From Diadema setosum (Eukaryota > Echinodermata > Echinoidea > Diadematoida > Diadematidae): DNA of 64,000 nt. The stretch lies in contig CM067070.1 of the NCBI GenBank assembly GCA_033980235.1, forward strand, positions 24,836,199 through 24,900,198, in the 5' to 3' direction. Shown here one piece after another: positions 13,864 to 24,745 of the stretch (the stretch's first letter is position 1; every line of letters begins with the position of its first letter). The translations under genes were made by a program, and so were the position numbers. Below the pieces are notes generated by a model. The model had not been told where the DNA came from. It was given only the letters and a program-made list of their open reading frames with translations, and made no database searches.

Positions 13864-15210
13864 TGTGTGTTTGAGTACTCACTTTTCAACTACCGATGAT
13901 ACCGGTACATCATTTTCAACTTTCATTCAATTTAGTGACTAGTGTTTACATACAACGTTGTAGTTTGTACACTGTATTCTGAGTCAATGTTGATAATAAT
14001 ATTAATAAAAGTAATTTTCATGAACCTCTGCACACACACTGTTTGGCTGACAAACAGTAGATAGGCCCTATACATTGTAGCCTACATATGTACTTACAAC
14101 CACCAAAAGTCTCATCATGGAAAAAAGAAAAACAAACACAAAAGTAAAAACACACCCACACACGAGATCTGTTCGGCGTCTGCATCACACAAATCTACAC
14201 ATACACACACATCCAAAGTCTACAAGAACCATCAAGATTGATGGGGGAAGACTGATCCAGAATTAAGGCATACAAAATAGTTTACCATTTGCAGATGAAA
14301 TAAAAACCCAGCATTAATGCTTTAAAATAGTTCTAAACAGATTGAAAATATGAGTTAGGGATAGAAACTATCATTGTAAAAATTTGAACACAATTGAATA
14401 AGTAAAATTGATGTTAAGTATTGTTCAATATACAAAATGTGAACAATAATTATAATCAAAAATGTTTCCAGACTAGAAACCATCTGTAGGCCTAGATAGA
14501 CAGTTACACTTTATTGAGAGAAAATACCGATCTCCTACACTTCAATACATGTAGAACAATTATGTAGGCCCTAGCCACAGGCTTTTAATATTGCAAAATT
14601 TTCATATGGTATTGGAAGGATGTTTTGTGGTAAACTTTTACAGACCTAACATGTTAGACGTAGTAAGCATATGCATCAAATAATATATCTTGAACATTTG
14701 CTTCCAAAGTAAGGGCCTTTTAATAATGAGAACTCACCTTGCCAGTCTCTCAATTTGAGGAGGGATATCTTGAATCCGATTTCCTCCCATATGGAGAACT
14801 CTCAAAGTCGATATTTCTGTGAGTTGGACTGGAAAGTTGAGGAAAAGATTCCCACTCAAATTGAGGGTCTGCAAAGCAGGAAACGTCGATAGGTCTTTAG
14901 GCAAGGAGTCACTGTTTAATAGATTGTTTTTGCAAGTGAGCGTTTTCAAGTTCGGGAGTTGCAGAAGTTCATCTGGCAGTCTGGTGATGCGATTTGCACT
15001 CATGTCTAGCTCGATGATGTTGACAAAATTGTTGATCCCTGCGGGAATCGTTGATATCTGGTTTCGACTCACATCAATGATCTCAAGTCTTTCTTTGTGT
15101 TCGACCAGATCGTCCACTGGAAAAACATCGATACCTTTTCTAGAATACATGGCTATTCGTGGGTCGTTCTTACAATCTGCGTTGAGACGTACACGGAACC
15201 TCTTCGGCAT
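5514..15210 (-). CDS. LRRC58: Leucine-rich repeat-containing protein 58 homologue (3 exons, complete)
   Basis: Joining 15210-14738, 10224-9818 and 5734-5514 gives 1101 nt, or 366 residues plus TGA, close to the roughly 370 residues of the vertebrate protein. All junctions are GT/AG and the frame is continuous. About nine leucine-rich repeats run from residue 42 to 235 (for example LEIIDVSRNQISTIP and LRSLSLHNNHLTTLP). They are followed by the family signature NPLVVRFVRDLT, a Cys-containing segment (CLNPRC, FCGKYRLPLM, LCSPSC) and a Ser/acidic tail ending KKVLLG, all shared with human LRRC58. LRR proteins of this kind serve as protein-binding adaptors; a role for human LRRC58 in ubiquitin ligase substrate recognition is my recollection and is not visible here. 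The start was taken as the first in-frame ATG. Identification is firm; the exact N-terminus is less so. Confidence 0.93.
7028..7408. repeat. Foldback MITE family A, diverged subfamily
   Basis: Its arms resemble family A, with TTTAAGGGG at the left and CCCTTTAA at the right. It lies in LRRC58 intron 2 and has only moderate similarity to the neighbouring copy at 7583. Confidence 0.7.
7583..7969. repeat. Foldback MITE family A
   Basis: A 387-bp element flanked by TTAA on both sides, with ends AGGGTGTGTACAG and CTGTACAGTCCCT. The arms pair over almost the whole length around a centre near 7775. It is located in LRRC58 intron 2. Confidence 0.85.
8949..9346. repeat. Foldback MITE family A, left end eroded
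   Basis: It is about 90 per cent like the 7583 copy by eye, with the right end CTGTACAGTCCCT followed by TTAA. The left terminal bases are missing or replaced (GTGTAGTTCAGGTCGAGG). Also in LRRC58 intron 2. Confidence 0.8.
9818..10224 (-). CDS. LRRC58: LRRC58 exon 2: LRRs 6-9 and family signature
   Basis: The acceptor is TTTCAG at 10230-10225 and the donor is GTGAGA after 9818. The exon encodes four LRRs (FYLGGNRLVTLP through LSLRGNPLVV), then LTWNPPTLLELAAR, DLPGELLRYL and CLNPRCN. The Ser-Leu-His-Asn-Asn and Arg-Gly-Asn-Pro-Leu blocks match vertebrate LRRC58 almost residue for residue. It starts and ends inside codons, joined consistently to both neighbours. Confidence 0.93.
10757..10788. 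repeat. (CA)n microsatellite
   Basis: About sixteen uninterrupted CA units in LRRC58 intron 1. Likely polymorphic. Confidence 0.95.
10870..13677. repeat. Foldback MITE family A remnant split by a 2.3 kb element
   Basis: The left arm (10900-11090) and right arm (13414-13677) are recognisable as diverged family A halves: GATGAAA near 11015 on the left, and ATGAAAATCGGAAC, ATCTCAGCCATTTC and TTCCACCAAAACTAAACC on the right. They are separated by the element at 11091-13413. Confidence 0.6.
11091..13413 (+). mobile_element. 2.3 kb hairpin-ended element with 560-bp internal duplication
   Basis: It begins with AGGTGATCCGA and ends with a perfect hairpin of the same 11 bp at 13385-13413 (arms of 11, loop AGGATAC). 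Inside, a unit beginning near GCATCTGAG at 11321 recurs at 11881 (period 560). The interior includes TGACCTTTGACC-like motifs and alternating CGCGCG stretches. It has no coding capacity. The layout, one arm at the 5' end and a whole palindrome at the 3' end, recalls non-autonomous Helitron/Helentron elements, but no clean target rule could be confirmed. Confidence 0.65.
13826..13870. repeat. (TG)n microsatellite
   Basis: A TG run with a few interruptions, close to the right end of the family A remnant in LRRC58 intron 1. Confidence 0.9.
14257..14600. repeat. Dispersed repeat, copy 1
   Basis: It shares an ordered series of blocks with 18560-18850, including ACCATTTGCAGATGAAA, AAAACCCAGCATTA, GATGTTAAGTA and TGTTCCAGACTA-like segments. 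No terminal repeats were seen and the identity of the element is unknown. It lies in LRRC58 intron 1. Confidence 0.65.
14738..15210 (-). CDS. LRRC58: LRRC58 exon 1: N-terminus and LRRs 1-5
   Basis: This exon encodes MPKRFRVRLNADCKNDPRIA and then the first five LRRs. It ends in codon phase 2 (AG) at a strong GTGAGT donor. The open frame continues upstream to an in-frame TAA at 15448-15450, but that extension has no ATG, only a GTG at 15348. I therefore place the start at the ATG complementary to 15208-15210. An upstream exon supplying a different start cannot be excluded. Confidence 0.85.
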
Positions 15211-15950
15211 TCCTCGGCCAAGCCTCGGGGAAGAGATCTCTGAGCGCTCCGTACTCACACGCGCAACCTGACAACCGCTCTTGCAATAAATATTTTCAAA
15301 TAATTCGTCCTCCCTTTCAGTTCGCACCGACTCCTGGTTGACTGACACTTCGATGGAATTCCATGATTCTACTGATTCTAGATAAATTACTCTTTGGCCA
15401 ATTCCGAAGTCGTCGAGGTGTGCAATGTCGTTGTATTGTGTGTGAGATTATCTGCAGCTGGAGCTGGCTGCGGCTGAGGCTGAAGGCCCTGAAGCTAGCT
15501 AGCTAGCTGTACTGTGTACTCCCGTGTACTCGTTCTACTGCAAGCCAGCGAGACGAAGTGCTGTGTCACGACTTTGTACGTGCTTCACCGTGGCTAGATG
15601 ATATGTGTGTAGCATGAATCGGGTTGAAAAATCGTGTTACATAGTATACTGTACAGTGACTTGTATTACATAGCCGCACCGCCGCTCGGCAAGCCGGTTG
15701 GATGCGGTTTCGGCTTGTACGTGCACCACCGCGAATGGTACCGAAGCTGCGTTCCCACGCGTACGCCGCGGCAGCTTACATCATTCCCTCACAGCTGTTT
15801 ACATCATTCCCCATCCGCGCGCGCTCCCCACAGTGTACATGTATTCATTCATCGAGTTCTAACGTTAGAAACGCACAAGGCTTCGATTCGTACAAAGAGG
15901 TTCTACAAGATTCGTACTAGTTGAACCTACGCGTGCATAGCGACAAAATC
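15211..15950 (-). promoter_or_regulatory. LRRC58 5' leader and probable promoter region
   Basis: This is the stretch directly upstream of the LRRC58 ATG. It is noticeably richer in CpG and GC than the surrounding window (15660-15960), as expected of an unmethylated promoter in invertebrates. A GCTAGCTAGCTAGC run lies at about 15494. No TATA box is obvious. The boundary between transcribed leader and promoter cannot be set from sequence alone. Confidence 0.4.
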
Positions 15951-17111
15951 AATGCTCGGAAGGCGTCGTCAACTTTCTATTCGAGGGTCGGTCCACACCA
16001 CCGAACTAAGGATGCCTGCATGAGTAAATTACTCAGTAGAAATTATTAAAATAGAAAACATACAAAAATTGAGTGCTTTATTTACGGAAAAAATTAATGA
16101 ACAGCGAATAATATGACTGCTTATAGTAGTGCAGCCCCGATGCGCGTTCCCGATTTTCGGGAAAAGGATTCGGGGAAAGGATTCCGAAAATCGGTGAAAT
16201 AGGGATCGATCTTAATTTAATATCCTTCTCGAAATATCTTTAATTAGGGATAGTTTTTACATCTTTCCCTTAATATTAATCCTGATGTAGGGTCCCGAAT
16301 AAGGTTAGTTTCAATCACAAGCACCCGAACAATCTGCGAAATTCCTAGTGCGGCTTTAGGGATTTTAAGATCTATATAGGCCTAATGCTGGGAATGAGCT
16401 GGATTGAGCTTTTAACTTTTTCAGTCATTCAGTCATCAAGATAATGACAACGCACTTATAAAGAATGTCACAGAGCACAGGCCTACCATTCTAAGAGGAA
16501 TTTAAAGTTTATTATATGACGACGGTTTTGAAATGGAGGAGAGATAGCCAAAAAATCAAAGTATAAAACAACAAAAGATCTTTGTACAAGATGGTTAATT
16601 TGTAGTACGAATGAGGAGCGCAACCAACTTTAAAGTTAGTTGCCTACAAACTAATAACTTCATGTTATGTTAAGTAGGCCCCTAAATTGATATTCAGGAG
16701 TTGACACAGATCGAGTCGGACACTGTCAGTTATGATATAGAAAAGAAGAGGTCTGTAACGCTGTGTAAGTTTAGAACGATGCGGATACGGTGCAGGCTGA
16801 TCTGTTATCCGTTATCCTTGCCTTCTTATGTAAACCATAACCGGTTTGGTGGTGAAAAGAAATAAAAAAAAAAAAGTGTTCGTTCTAAAAAAAAATACAT
16901 ATACACACATACATACAACACACAAACTATACACGCACACCCACCCACCCACACACACACACACACACTTCTGGTTCTTTAAAAAAAAAAGAAAAAAAAG
17001 GTTATCGAACAAACAATACAACTCAGAAGAAAAATACTTGGAAATCACGATATTCGACTCTCCAAGAGTTCATCTCGGAGCGTATACAGTAGCTAACGTA
17101 TAGTAGGACCA

Positions 17112-17310
17112 GGGGCCCGTCGCATAAAACTCCAACCGGACTTTTTTTCCGGTTGAAATCACAAAATTCCGGTTGGAAGCTCCCAACCAGAGTTTTTCTG
17201 CAAAGGATTTTACATTCTTAGGTTAGCAACCTTAAAATATTCAGGTTGGGCAAATCCCAACCTGAATTTTTTAAGGTTGCTAAAAAAGTTTTATGCAACG
17301 GCATTGACCC
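17112..17310. repeat. Short MITE with CGCATAAAACT ends
   Basis: The ends GTCGCATAAAACT and AGTTTTATGCAAC are inverted. The interior contains CCGGTTGG/CCAACC and AGGTTGC/GCAACCTT inverted pairs. About 200 bp; no sharp target duplication was found. Confidence 0.55.
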
Positions 17311-18559
17311 CAATCCCAAGAGCTACACTCGCAGTCCGTTCATAAGTTACTTTTTTAAGTATCTGCACAGTCACTGCTGGATGAGAAGACTACTACAGTG
17401 TATGATGTCATATGCGTACAACGACAGAAAGAAAATAAAGGAGAATTTCACAAAACTGCACTTTTTGAATAAAGTGCACATTTCTTCGACTTGCTACTGG
17501 GATTATGTTAAGGATAGTTATTCCCCTGCCTTCTGAAAGAAAGAAGTCAAGTGTTCTTTTGTTATATGCGAGAAAAGTGAAAATATGGTGAATTTTCTTA
17601 AATGGAGTCTTTCTTTATATCGTTGAACACAATAATAATGACATCAAAAGCTATTTCGAAACATCAGCCCGTTAAAAATCCAAGCTCGAGGTATTTTCAT
17701 GATTGGGTTAATTTCCCAAGTCAGAAAATAGCACGCTATAAAACATCGGGCTGTTGTGAAAACGCCTTTTATCAACTCTAGCGCGCTATTTCATGATCGG
17801 GTTAATTTCCCAAGTCACAAAGTTAAAGTAGTCTTCTCATCCAGCCTTGAGTGAGCAGAAACTTTAAAAATTCTGAACTTTTGAACGGATTGTTCGATTT
17901 CCCTCAAACTCTCACTGATGTGTTCCACTAATATTGCTGCATTCACTCAATCCACATGTCTATATGAAGGTGAACTTGTGATCAGTGGTCATGCATAAAA
18001 GGGACTCTCCAAGCCAGTTCACAGCTAGCTCATTGATCGAGAAAATTTGCTCTATAAACGCGACTTTTTTCATTGATGTGTTCTACTAATGCTGCAGCTT
18101 TAATGCACTCAATCCACATTCCTATTTGGGTTCCCTTTAAGTAGCTCGCTCATCTTCAGACTTCAGAGCAGCATCGAGAATGAGGATCAAGGATACAAGC
18201 TGTCACTGAACTGAAGAAAGCTGACAGGAATCTAGGACAGTCCCACGACACAGCTATAGTGCCTGTAAAACACATTAAAACGTTGTTGTGCTTCCCACCT
18301 TCCGGCGCCGCAATCGGATGATAATAATGTGCATGAAAGAATCAAGATAACTCCTGTTGAAGGTGCGTTGCTATGGTAACAATCTTCTCCATTCACTCTG
18401 ACCCATCTCAAACCCATTGGACACCTTAAAATAACAAACTACTCCCTGCGAACTTCCTTCCATCCTGCACCTATGAAGTTCCCGTTTTCTTATTGGCTAG
18501 GTTGGTACGCCTCAGAGAATTATACAGAATGTATGCACTCGTTACAGGCCTACTTGCCT

Positions 18560-18850
18560 TGATTAAAGGCATAATTTACCATTTGCAGATGAAACAAAAA
18601 CCCAGCATTAGTGCTTCAAAATCATTCTAAAATGTGAGTTAGGAATAGAAACAACCAATAACCATGTAAAAACTTGTATCAGTATAATCGATGTTAAGTA
18701 CTGTTAAATATACAAAATGAAAATGTGAGCAATACAAGTTACAGGTTTAATAAAAATGTTCCAGACTAAACTGTCTGCAGTTATGGTTTATTGAGAAAAA
18801 TAATGATAACGCCTTATATTTTGCACTTTACTGCAAAAATTTTATGTGGT
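18560..18850. repeat. Dispersed repeat, copy 2
   Basis: Second copy of the repeat at 14257-14600, in the same orientation, diverged by scattered substitutions and indels. Confidence 0.65.
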
Positions 18851-20699
18851 AGGATGTTTGTGATACAACTGACCTACACATATATGCATCACATCACTGC
18901 TCCCAAAGGTAAACAGACTATTTTCATGATTTAACGTGATATAGCACAAATAGATAGCTAAATGTATAGATTTGTGGAATTCATTGTGGTCCCGGACTAA
19001 CTCATCAGGAGAGGACACACTGGTATGGTGATTGGATCACAAAATCGGCTCCTACTAAGATGATCCACAGCATTTGCATAGTGCCAAATACAATTTATAT
19101 CTGTTTTAAAAGTATTCCAAGGCACAGACTCCTCCAAGAGAGTTAGCAAATTGAATGCCTGGTGAAAATGTGAGTCTGTAATTTAGTGAGGATTTGAAGT
19201 GCTCCAGTTTGTCAATTTAATGGAGATAAGTTGCCCAAGATTGTAATAATTCGAGTCAATTCCTGCTCCTTCAGGATAGAGCTCTGTCCGCAAATTTATG
19301 AAACAGTGCATAGAAAACTATTACTGTATACTATCTGTATTACAAACCTGTACATGTATTACTATTCAGGTGAGAACTTGATGTTTGCTACATCTAGCAC
19401 TTGGAGACATTTATGTAATAACGCGCTGTATAAATGTTGTGAATTATTATTATTATTATTATTATCTCTTGATTTGAAATCATAAAAGCCACATAGACAG
19501 ATAGACAGACAGACAGACAGACTCAGCATCAGCCATATACACTTATGTACATCATTGACACCAAAATTATAACAATAGATTGTGGACCATTCAAAACTGC
19601 TGACCAAAAAGTTCATGTGAACCTTTTATTTCACTCAGTACATCAGGGTCAAACTGCCTCACTTTATTATAAAACATCATGACAGCTTGGTGAACTGGAT
19701 ACAACAATTGTTACAGAACAGTTGGCATGGAAACCCTTACAAGGTTGGTACTTGAACAATCAACACAATGTATCTATGCAGTGTGAAACTTTGCAGAGTC
19801 ACTGCTAGAAAGATGGATGAACCCTTTAGTCCAGTGAAGTACAACAATGTTCAGACAAGAGGAAAACACTATAGAAAAAACAAACAAAACCAACAACAAC
19901 ACATACACAACTTTCTTGAGCTTCAGTATAGTATCCCTAAAGTCAATCTCTCTCTCTTACCAGAGATTCATTCATGCATGATTTCATTTATATCACAGCA
20001 CATCGAATTCCATTTTAATGTGAATTATGGTAGCTTTTTTTTCAGTACATTATATTAATCAATGAAGAGCAGCAATCAACACACCTCATAATTACACAGG
20101 TGGAAAGTCCCCTAAACTGACTGGGGGTCACAGTTTGGGCTAGATATGCCTTTTCTTTGGAGAAGAATCATGGGTGAAGGGAAAATATTGGAGGAAATGA
20201 GTTGCAGAATGGCACAAGGCCTGTGTCCAATGTCTGCATTCAAGCTTACGACAAAATCTTATTTACAAGGTGTCACACAACGTCATGAAAATGTGTATAC
20301 GCCATGCCAAATGAATATCAATGACAGGCATACACGATGTATGTGAGTGTAAAAGGAGAACTCTGATATGCAGGGCAGCAATGCGAGGACCTTCATTTCA
20401 AAGCAGAGTTCAAGTGATGTTTATCAAAACTTGACAGTTAACCAGGTTCTGAACAAAGGATAGAAAATTCTTCAAATAAAGTTACACACATAATCATAAA
20501 TCACACTTCATGAAACTTGTAGAGGCTACTCTCTTTTTTTGCGGACACAATTCTCTTAAGAGGGACCAGGACTTTAAGACCCAGTAGCTTGGGGATATAC
20601 AATGGGAAGCTGATCTAACTCGGATATCAGTATACTATGTATTAAAAAATCCATGTACATGTACTAATAAGTGTTCAACTGAACAGCTTTATATAAAGC

Positions 20700-20873
20700 C
20701 AGGGCTTGACACTAACGGTGGCCCGGTGGCCCGGGGCCACCATTGCCACCAAAAACGCACGTCGGGCCACCAAAATTTCAGAAATGGAGAATTTGGTGGC
20801 CCGATTGGGCCACCAAAAAAGGTCGGATGTTTGCCTTTGGGCCACCAAAAATAAAAGTTAGTGTGGAGCCCTC
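20700..20873. mobile_element. hAT-like MITE
   Basis: The inverted ends CAGGGCTTGACACTAAC and GTTAGTGTGGAGCCCT enclose several GGCCACCAAAA / TTTGGTGGCCC motifs. CAGGG ends are usual for hAT elements. No clear 8-bp duplication was seen. Confidence 0.6.
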
Positions 20874-22126
20874 ATGAGCCCTGATATAGCACATCCATTT
20901 TGGCAGAATCTCGAATGGAGCTGATAGGTACGTAGGCAGAAAAATCTGTCTGTCCTCCGAAGGTTTTTTTTTTAAATCATTTTTTACTTTCCTGGCTCTC
21001 CTCAGGAGGGTATTCTGTGAAGCCAGATACAGTCACCGGGGAACATATCCCGAACAACAAGATACAGACCATTTGTAAGGACAATAATGTTTCATCAATA
21101 ATTTTCACAAACCACACTGATGTTAAGGTTCAGGTTTTAGCATGACTTCATAAAGTAAATGTGATGGTGTGAAGCAGTTTTAAAATGTCAAAACATGATT
21201 TCTGTGTAAAATGCAAACAGCACATACAGGTGTATTATTGTTACTGTTTTCTATCATCATAATTTATAGTACGTAAACAAATCAAGAGATCGCCTGATGT
21301 GTATCTATCTACTTTTCCTTTTAAAGAAATGATGTAATAAAATGATTAAAAAATGAAAAATAATAGTTGGTGCTGGATGGTTCCTCTTAAATGCACCTTC
21401 AGGACACAGCTGGTCTCACATGGCTGACGATAGATATCAAAACGTAAAATTATCACTGGAAATATTTAAATGATAACAACATGATCATATTTTCCATACT
21501 GACTACTTAATAAAGATTTGATCCTATTTGTGATGAGACATACATGTACATGTAACATTGTAAACCTTCCCTGACAACTTCAGAGCTGAGGGTGTCTTCA
21601 GCTGAATCCACAAACAGAGAATGGAATCATGTAATGTAATGTCGTGACTATTATACAGACACCCACAGGCATACAAGCAGTTAAAGCAAATCCACTGATG
21701 TGAAATGAAACAGCCAAATACTCTTTGGATAGGACGGACCAAACCACATTCATTTTCAAACACAATTGGTACAATATCAGCACTTTAATATGAAATCAGA
21801 CAACTTAGAGGAGTCTTTGCCAAATTGGTACTTATAAAAATCATGACCATTTTCTGTCACCTTCAGTGTAGCTTCAGTAGCTTCAGTGTAGCTTCTTCAG
21901 ATTACTCCCCATAGTTATAACACATGAAGTTTATGAATATTACCCTCACCTTTGACCCCAGATATTTGTTTACCCTCTAATCTAATCAATATGCGCAATG
22001 TAATGTACACGAGTCTGCTGGTTTTCAGAAATCTTCCACTCATACCCTAGATGGGATAATTCCACACAAACAGACATAAACTAGAAAGAACAAATGGACG
22101 AGGCCTACCAGATACACTATCTTGAC

Positions 22127-22215
22127 TCATTGAAGATTAGTCCCACGTATGCTCGGGCATGTGTCTATGGGAAATGCGTGTTATGGCAAAATCAGTTCAT
22201 TCCCAATGGGTTAAA
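22127..22215. repeat. Small MITE copy of the TTAACCC family
   Basis: It contains GCTCGGGCATGTGTCTATGG, then GAAATGCGTGTTATGGCAAA and CCCAATGGGTTAAAG. It aligns with the inverse of 4213-4345. Confidence 0.6.
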
Positions 22216-24177
22216 GGCATGATGTCGTATATGTGGAGATTTGGTATAGATTGATAGAAATGAATACTCCTTTGTCAAATCGAGGCATCTTTTATCAACA
22301 CATCACTGGAGCTCTCAACAGAGTTACAGTGCAATGGCATTTCAGTCAACTGCAAATTTAGACTACAGAGTACCAAGGTGTGATGTCATAGCCATTCATC
22401 ACCATGGAGACTGATTCTAAGCAACCACACCTGGCCCATAAGTGAGCACTATTGTTGCTATCCATGGGGCGCACCTGGTTCCAACCCAAGCTATAATAAA
22501 AGACTGTGACATCATCACTTCGGTACTCTATACTTATTCAGAGACAGATGCGAGAGAAGGAGAGAAGGAAACACACAAACTTTCCTGGTTAGATCTCAGG
22601 GACTCGCAATAATTCACAACAAACATCATCCAGTCTGATGGTATCATATAGGAGGCAATGAATCAATTTGATTCATACTTTGAGAAAAAACAGCCATCTG
22701 CTATGAAGCCTCAAAATTTAAACTTTCACAACATTATGGCACAATAATTTGTTCAACTTCGTACAGGCAAACCCTATTTACAACAATGAACACCAATACA
22801 AGATTTTGGTGAATATTACAAGAAGATTTTCCCTGTTATGGGGTTCTTCACGTGTATGACTGGTATTTGATGCAGCAACCTGTGTGAATATGTGTGTATC
22901 TATAGGAACAAACTTATGAGTGTCCAGTTTAACAGGATTTTGTTATGAGAAAACATAATGCATTCCTGAGTTTCTCGCTGTAACAAAGTTTTCTTGTACT
23001 TTGATTCTGGATTTGATTTTGTTTATTAGCTCAATGTCTAGATATGATCCAATACCAACAGTGACAAACAGACATAATGTACCAGTAAATAAAAATGCAG
23101 CACAATTTTCACATGCCAGCTGCCTTTAACTTGCCCAGAGATTTGCCTGCTTTGCATGTCAAAAGATTACAGGTGTGCAGCTATTCTCAAGAAGGTCATA
23201 AAGTATCTTTGTCAACAACAAACAAGGATTATCAAACCAAAAACTAGGAGTGTGGAAACAATATGCGACCATGCATCACAAAACCAACAAAGAGTCGCAC
23301 GCCCCCAGTTTATGTGAGCACTCAACATCGTTGGAATGGTCTAACCAGGTCAATCTTCAGTCTTTTTTTACATTTTTTGAAAGAGCAATCTTTTTTTTTT
23401 TTTACATAATTCTAAAGTTTGGTGTGAAAAATCAAATGGAAAATTAAAATTGTGTTGTTGTTTTTTTTTGCAGCTTTTCTAGAACACTTGTTTTTGGTTT
23501 TATTTCTGTGCAGGATAGTATGATAAGGTACGTTTCATAGTACCCTTTTCATTTCCTAAAAGACCATTTACATACTCCTTACTTTCAACTGTAATAATTT
23601 TTGAAAAGATTGCGCTACAACATCAAAAGTTGGTATCAGTCATGAATAGAATGTATTTACCGGTTATGAGTGTGAAAAATTGCCGCACAATTTGATGATC
23701 CCTTTATTGTAATTGCTGCAGAGTTTTACACCCTGGGTTGTTGTTTTTTGTTTTTTTGTTTTTGTTTTTTGTTTGTTTGTTTTTTGGTAATATGCATAGC
23801 AAAGAGACTAGGTGCTTGAATACAGTCTAAACTTCAAAGCCTCTTCTAACTTTATACCCTTCCCAGAATGTGCACATTCTTTCCATTATTTAGATAGGTT
23901 AGAAAAATCCATTTATATTGAGTTATACATCATTTTAAAGCTTAGAGTCTGCTCTTTCAGAATCTGCCCATAAGTAAACTCCATGTTTGGTAACCTTTTG
24001 GTGGTTCTGTGATGCAGGGTCACATATACACTTACCTACACAATATGTGATATACTGCTGCACACTCCCATATGAAAATATACATTTACTTCATCATGGA
24101 CAGTACTTTTCAAAAAGTCATATTAACAACACTTTGACATAACTGACATCTACATACTATTTCCCCATCCAATCCTT

Positions 24178-24745
24178 CTATCTATCCCTATGTTTCCTTC
24201 TCTTGTCTCCTTGTCTGTCCCTCGTTCGCTCCTTCAAACTCTTCTCTTTGCTCCTCCTATCATCACCAGACTTCCGTTCTCTCCTTCCACTTCTCTGTCT
24301 ATCCCGCTGTCGTCTTTCCCTATGTCCTTCCTTCTTTCTCTCCCTTCTGTCCTTCTGTCTGTCGGATGCAGTGGAATCTCCACTTGAGTGGCGCCCTCTA
24401 TGGCTGTTCTTGCGCTCCCTGCTGACAGAGCGTCTTCTCTTTCTCCTCCTGTGAGAGTTTCTCTCACTCTCCCATCTCCCGCTTCCTCTCCTGGAGGTCT
24501 CCCTGCCGTTACCATGACTACCTCTCCCTCCAGATCTTCTTTCTCTTCTCTGCTTATCTCCGTTCCTGGAACGGTCTCTCCTGCTCGCCTTTCCTTTAAG
24601 AAGGTCTTCCGTCAGCCGTCCCTTCTGTCTGTCCTTCGAACTGCTACTACTGGACGAGTCCGAGGAGTCATCTGAGTCACTGAATGCACTGTCTGAAGAA
24701 GAGTCTGAAGATGATGACCTATCGTCACTGGTGTCTGATTTCCTT
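24178..24745 (-). CDS. NKAPD1: NKAPD1 exon 4: Ser/Asp-rich and Arg/Ser-rich tail
   Basis: This final coding exon begins after TTTTTAG and runs 568 nt to TAG at 24178-24180. About 35 residues of Ser/Asp repeats are followed by about 150 residues dominated by Arg, Lys, Ser, Glu and Gly (RRERRSGGRG, RRRKRRRSVSR, RERRQRDRQRS). Human NKAPD1 has a Lys/Ser-rich rather than Arg-rich tail, so charge rather than sequence seems conserved. Confidence 0.88.

Larger units (their letters stand above)
15951..24177. other. Intergenic region between LRRC58 and NKAPD1
   Basis: No gene was recognised. Besides the elements listed separately it holds CCGATTTTCGG inverted motifs (16140-16200), a diverged family A fragment (16390-16570), CA-rich simple sequence (16900-16970), a degenerate family B foldback (17330-18140), TATT and AGAC simple repeats (19445-19525), and T-rich tracts (23380-23470, 23740-23790). 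The NKAPD1 3' UTR must lie in the part just below 24178, but no convincing polyadenylation site was chosen. Confidence 0.5.

Noticed and set aside
24190..24675. Several overlapping frames on both strands rich in Ser/Leu/Pro
   Set aside because: They mirror the Arg/Ser-rich last exon of NKAPD1, whose frame alone connects to the conserved upstream exons.
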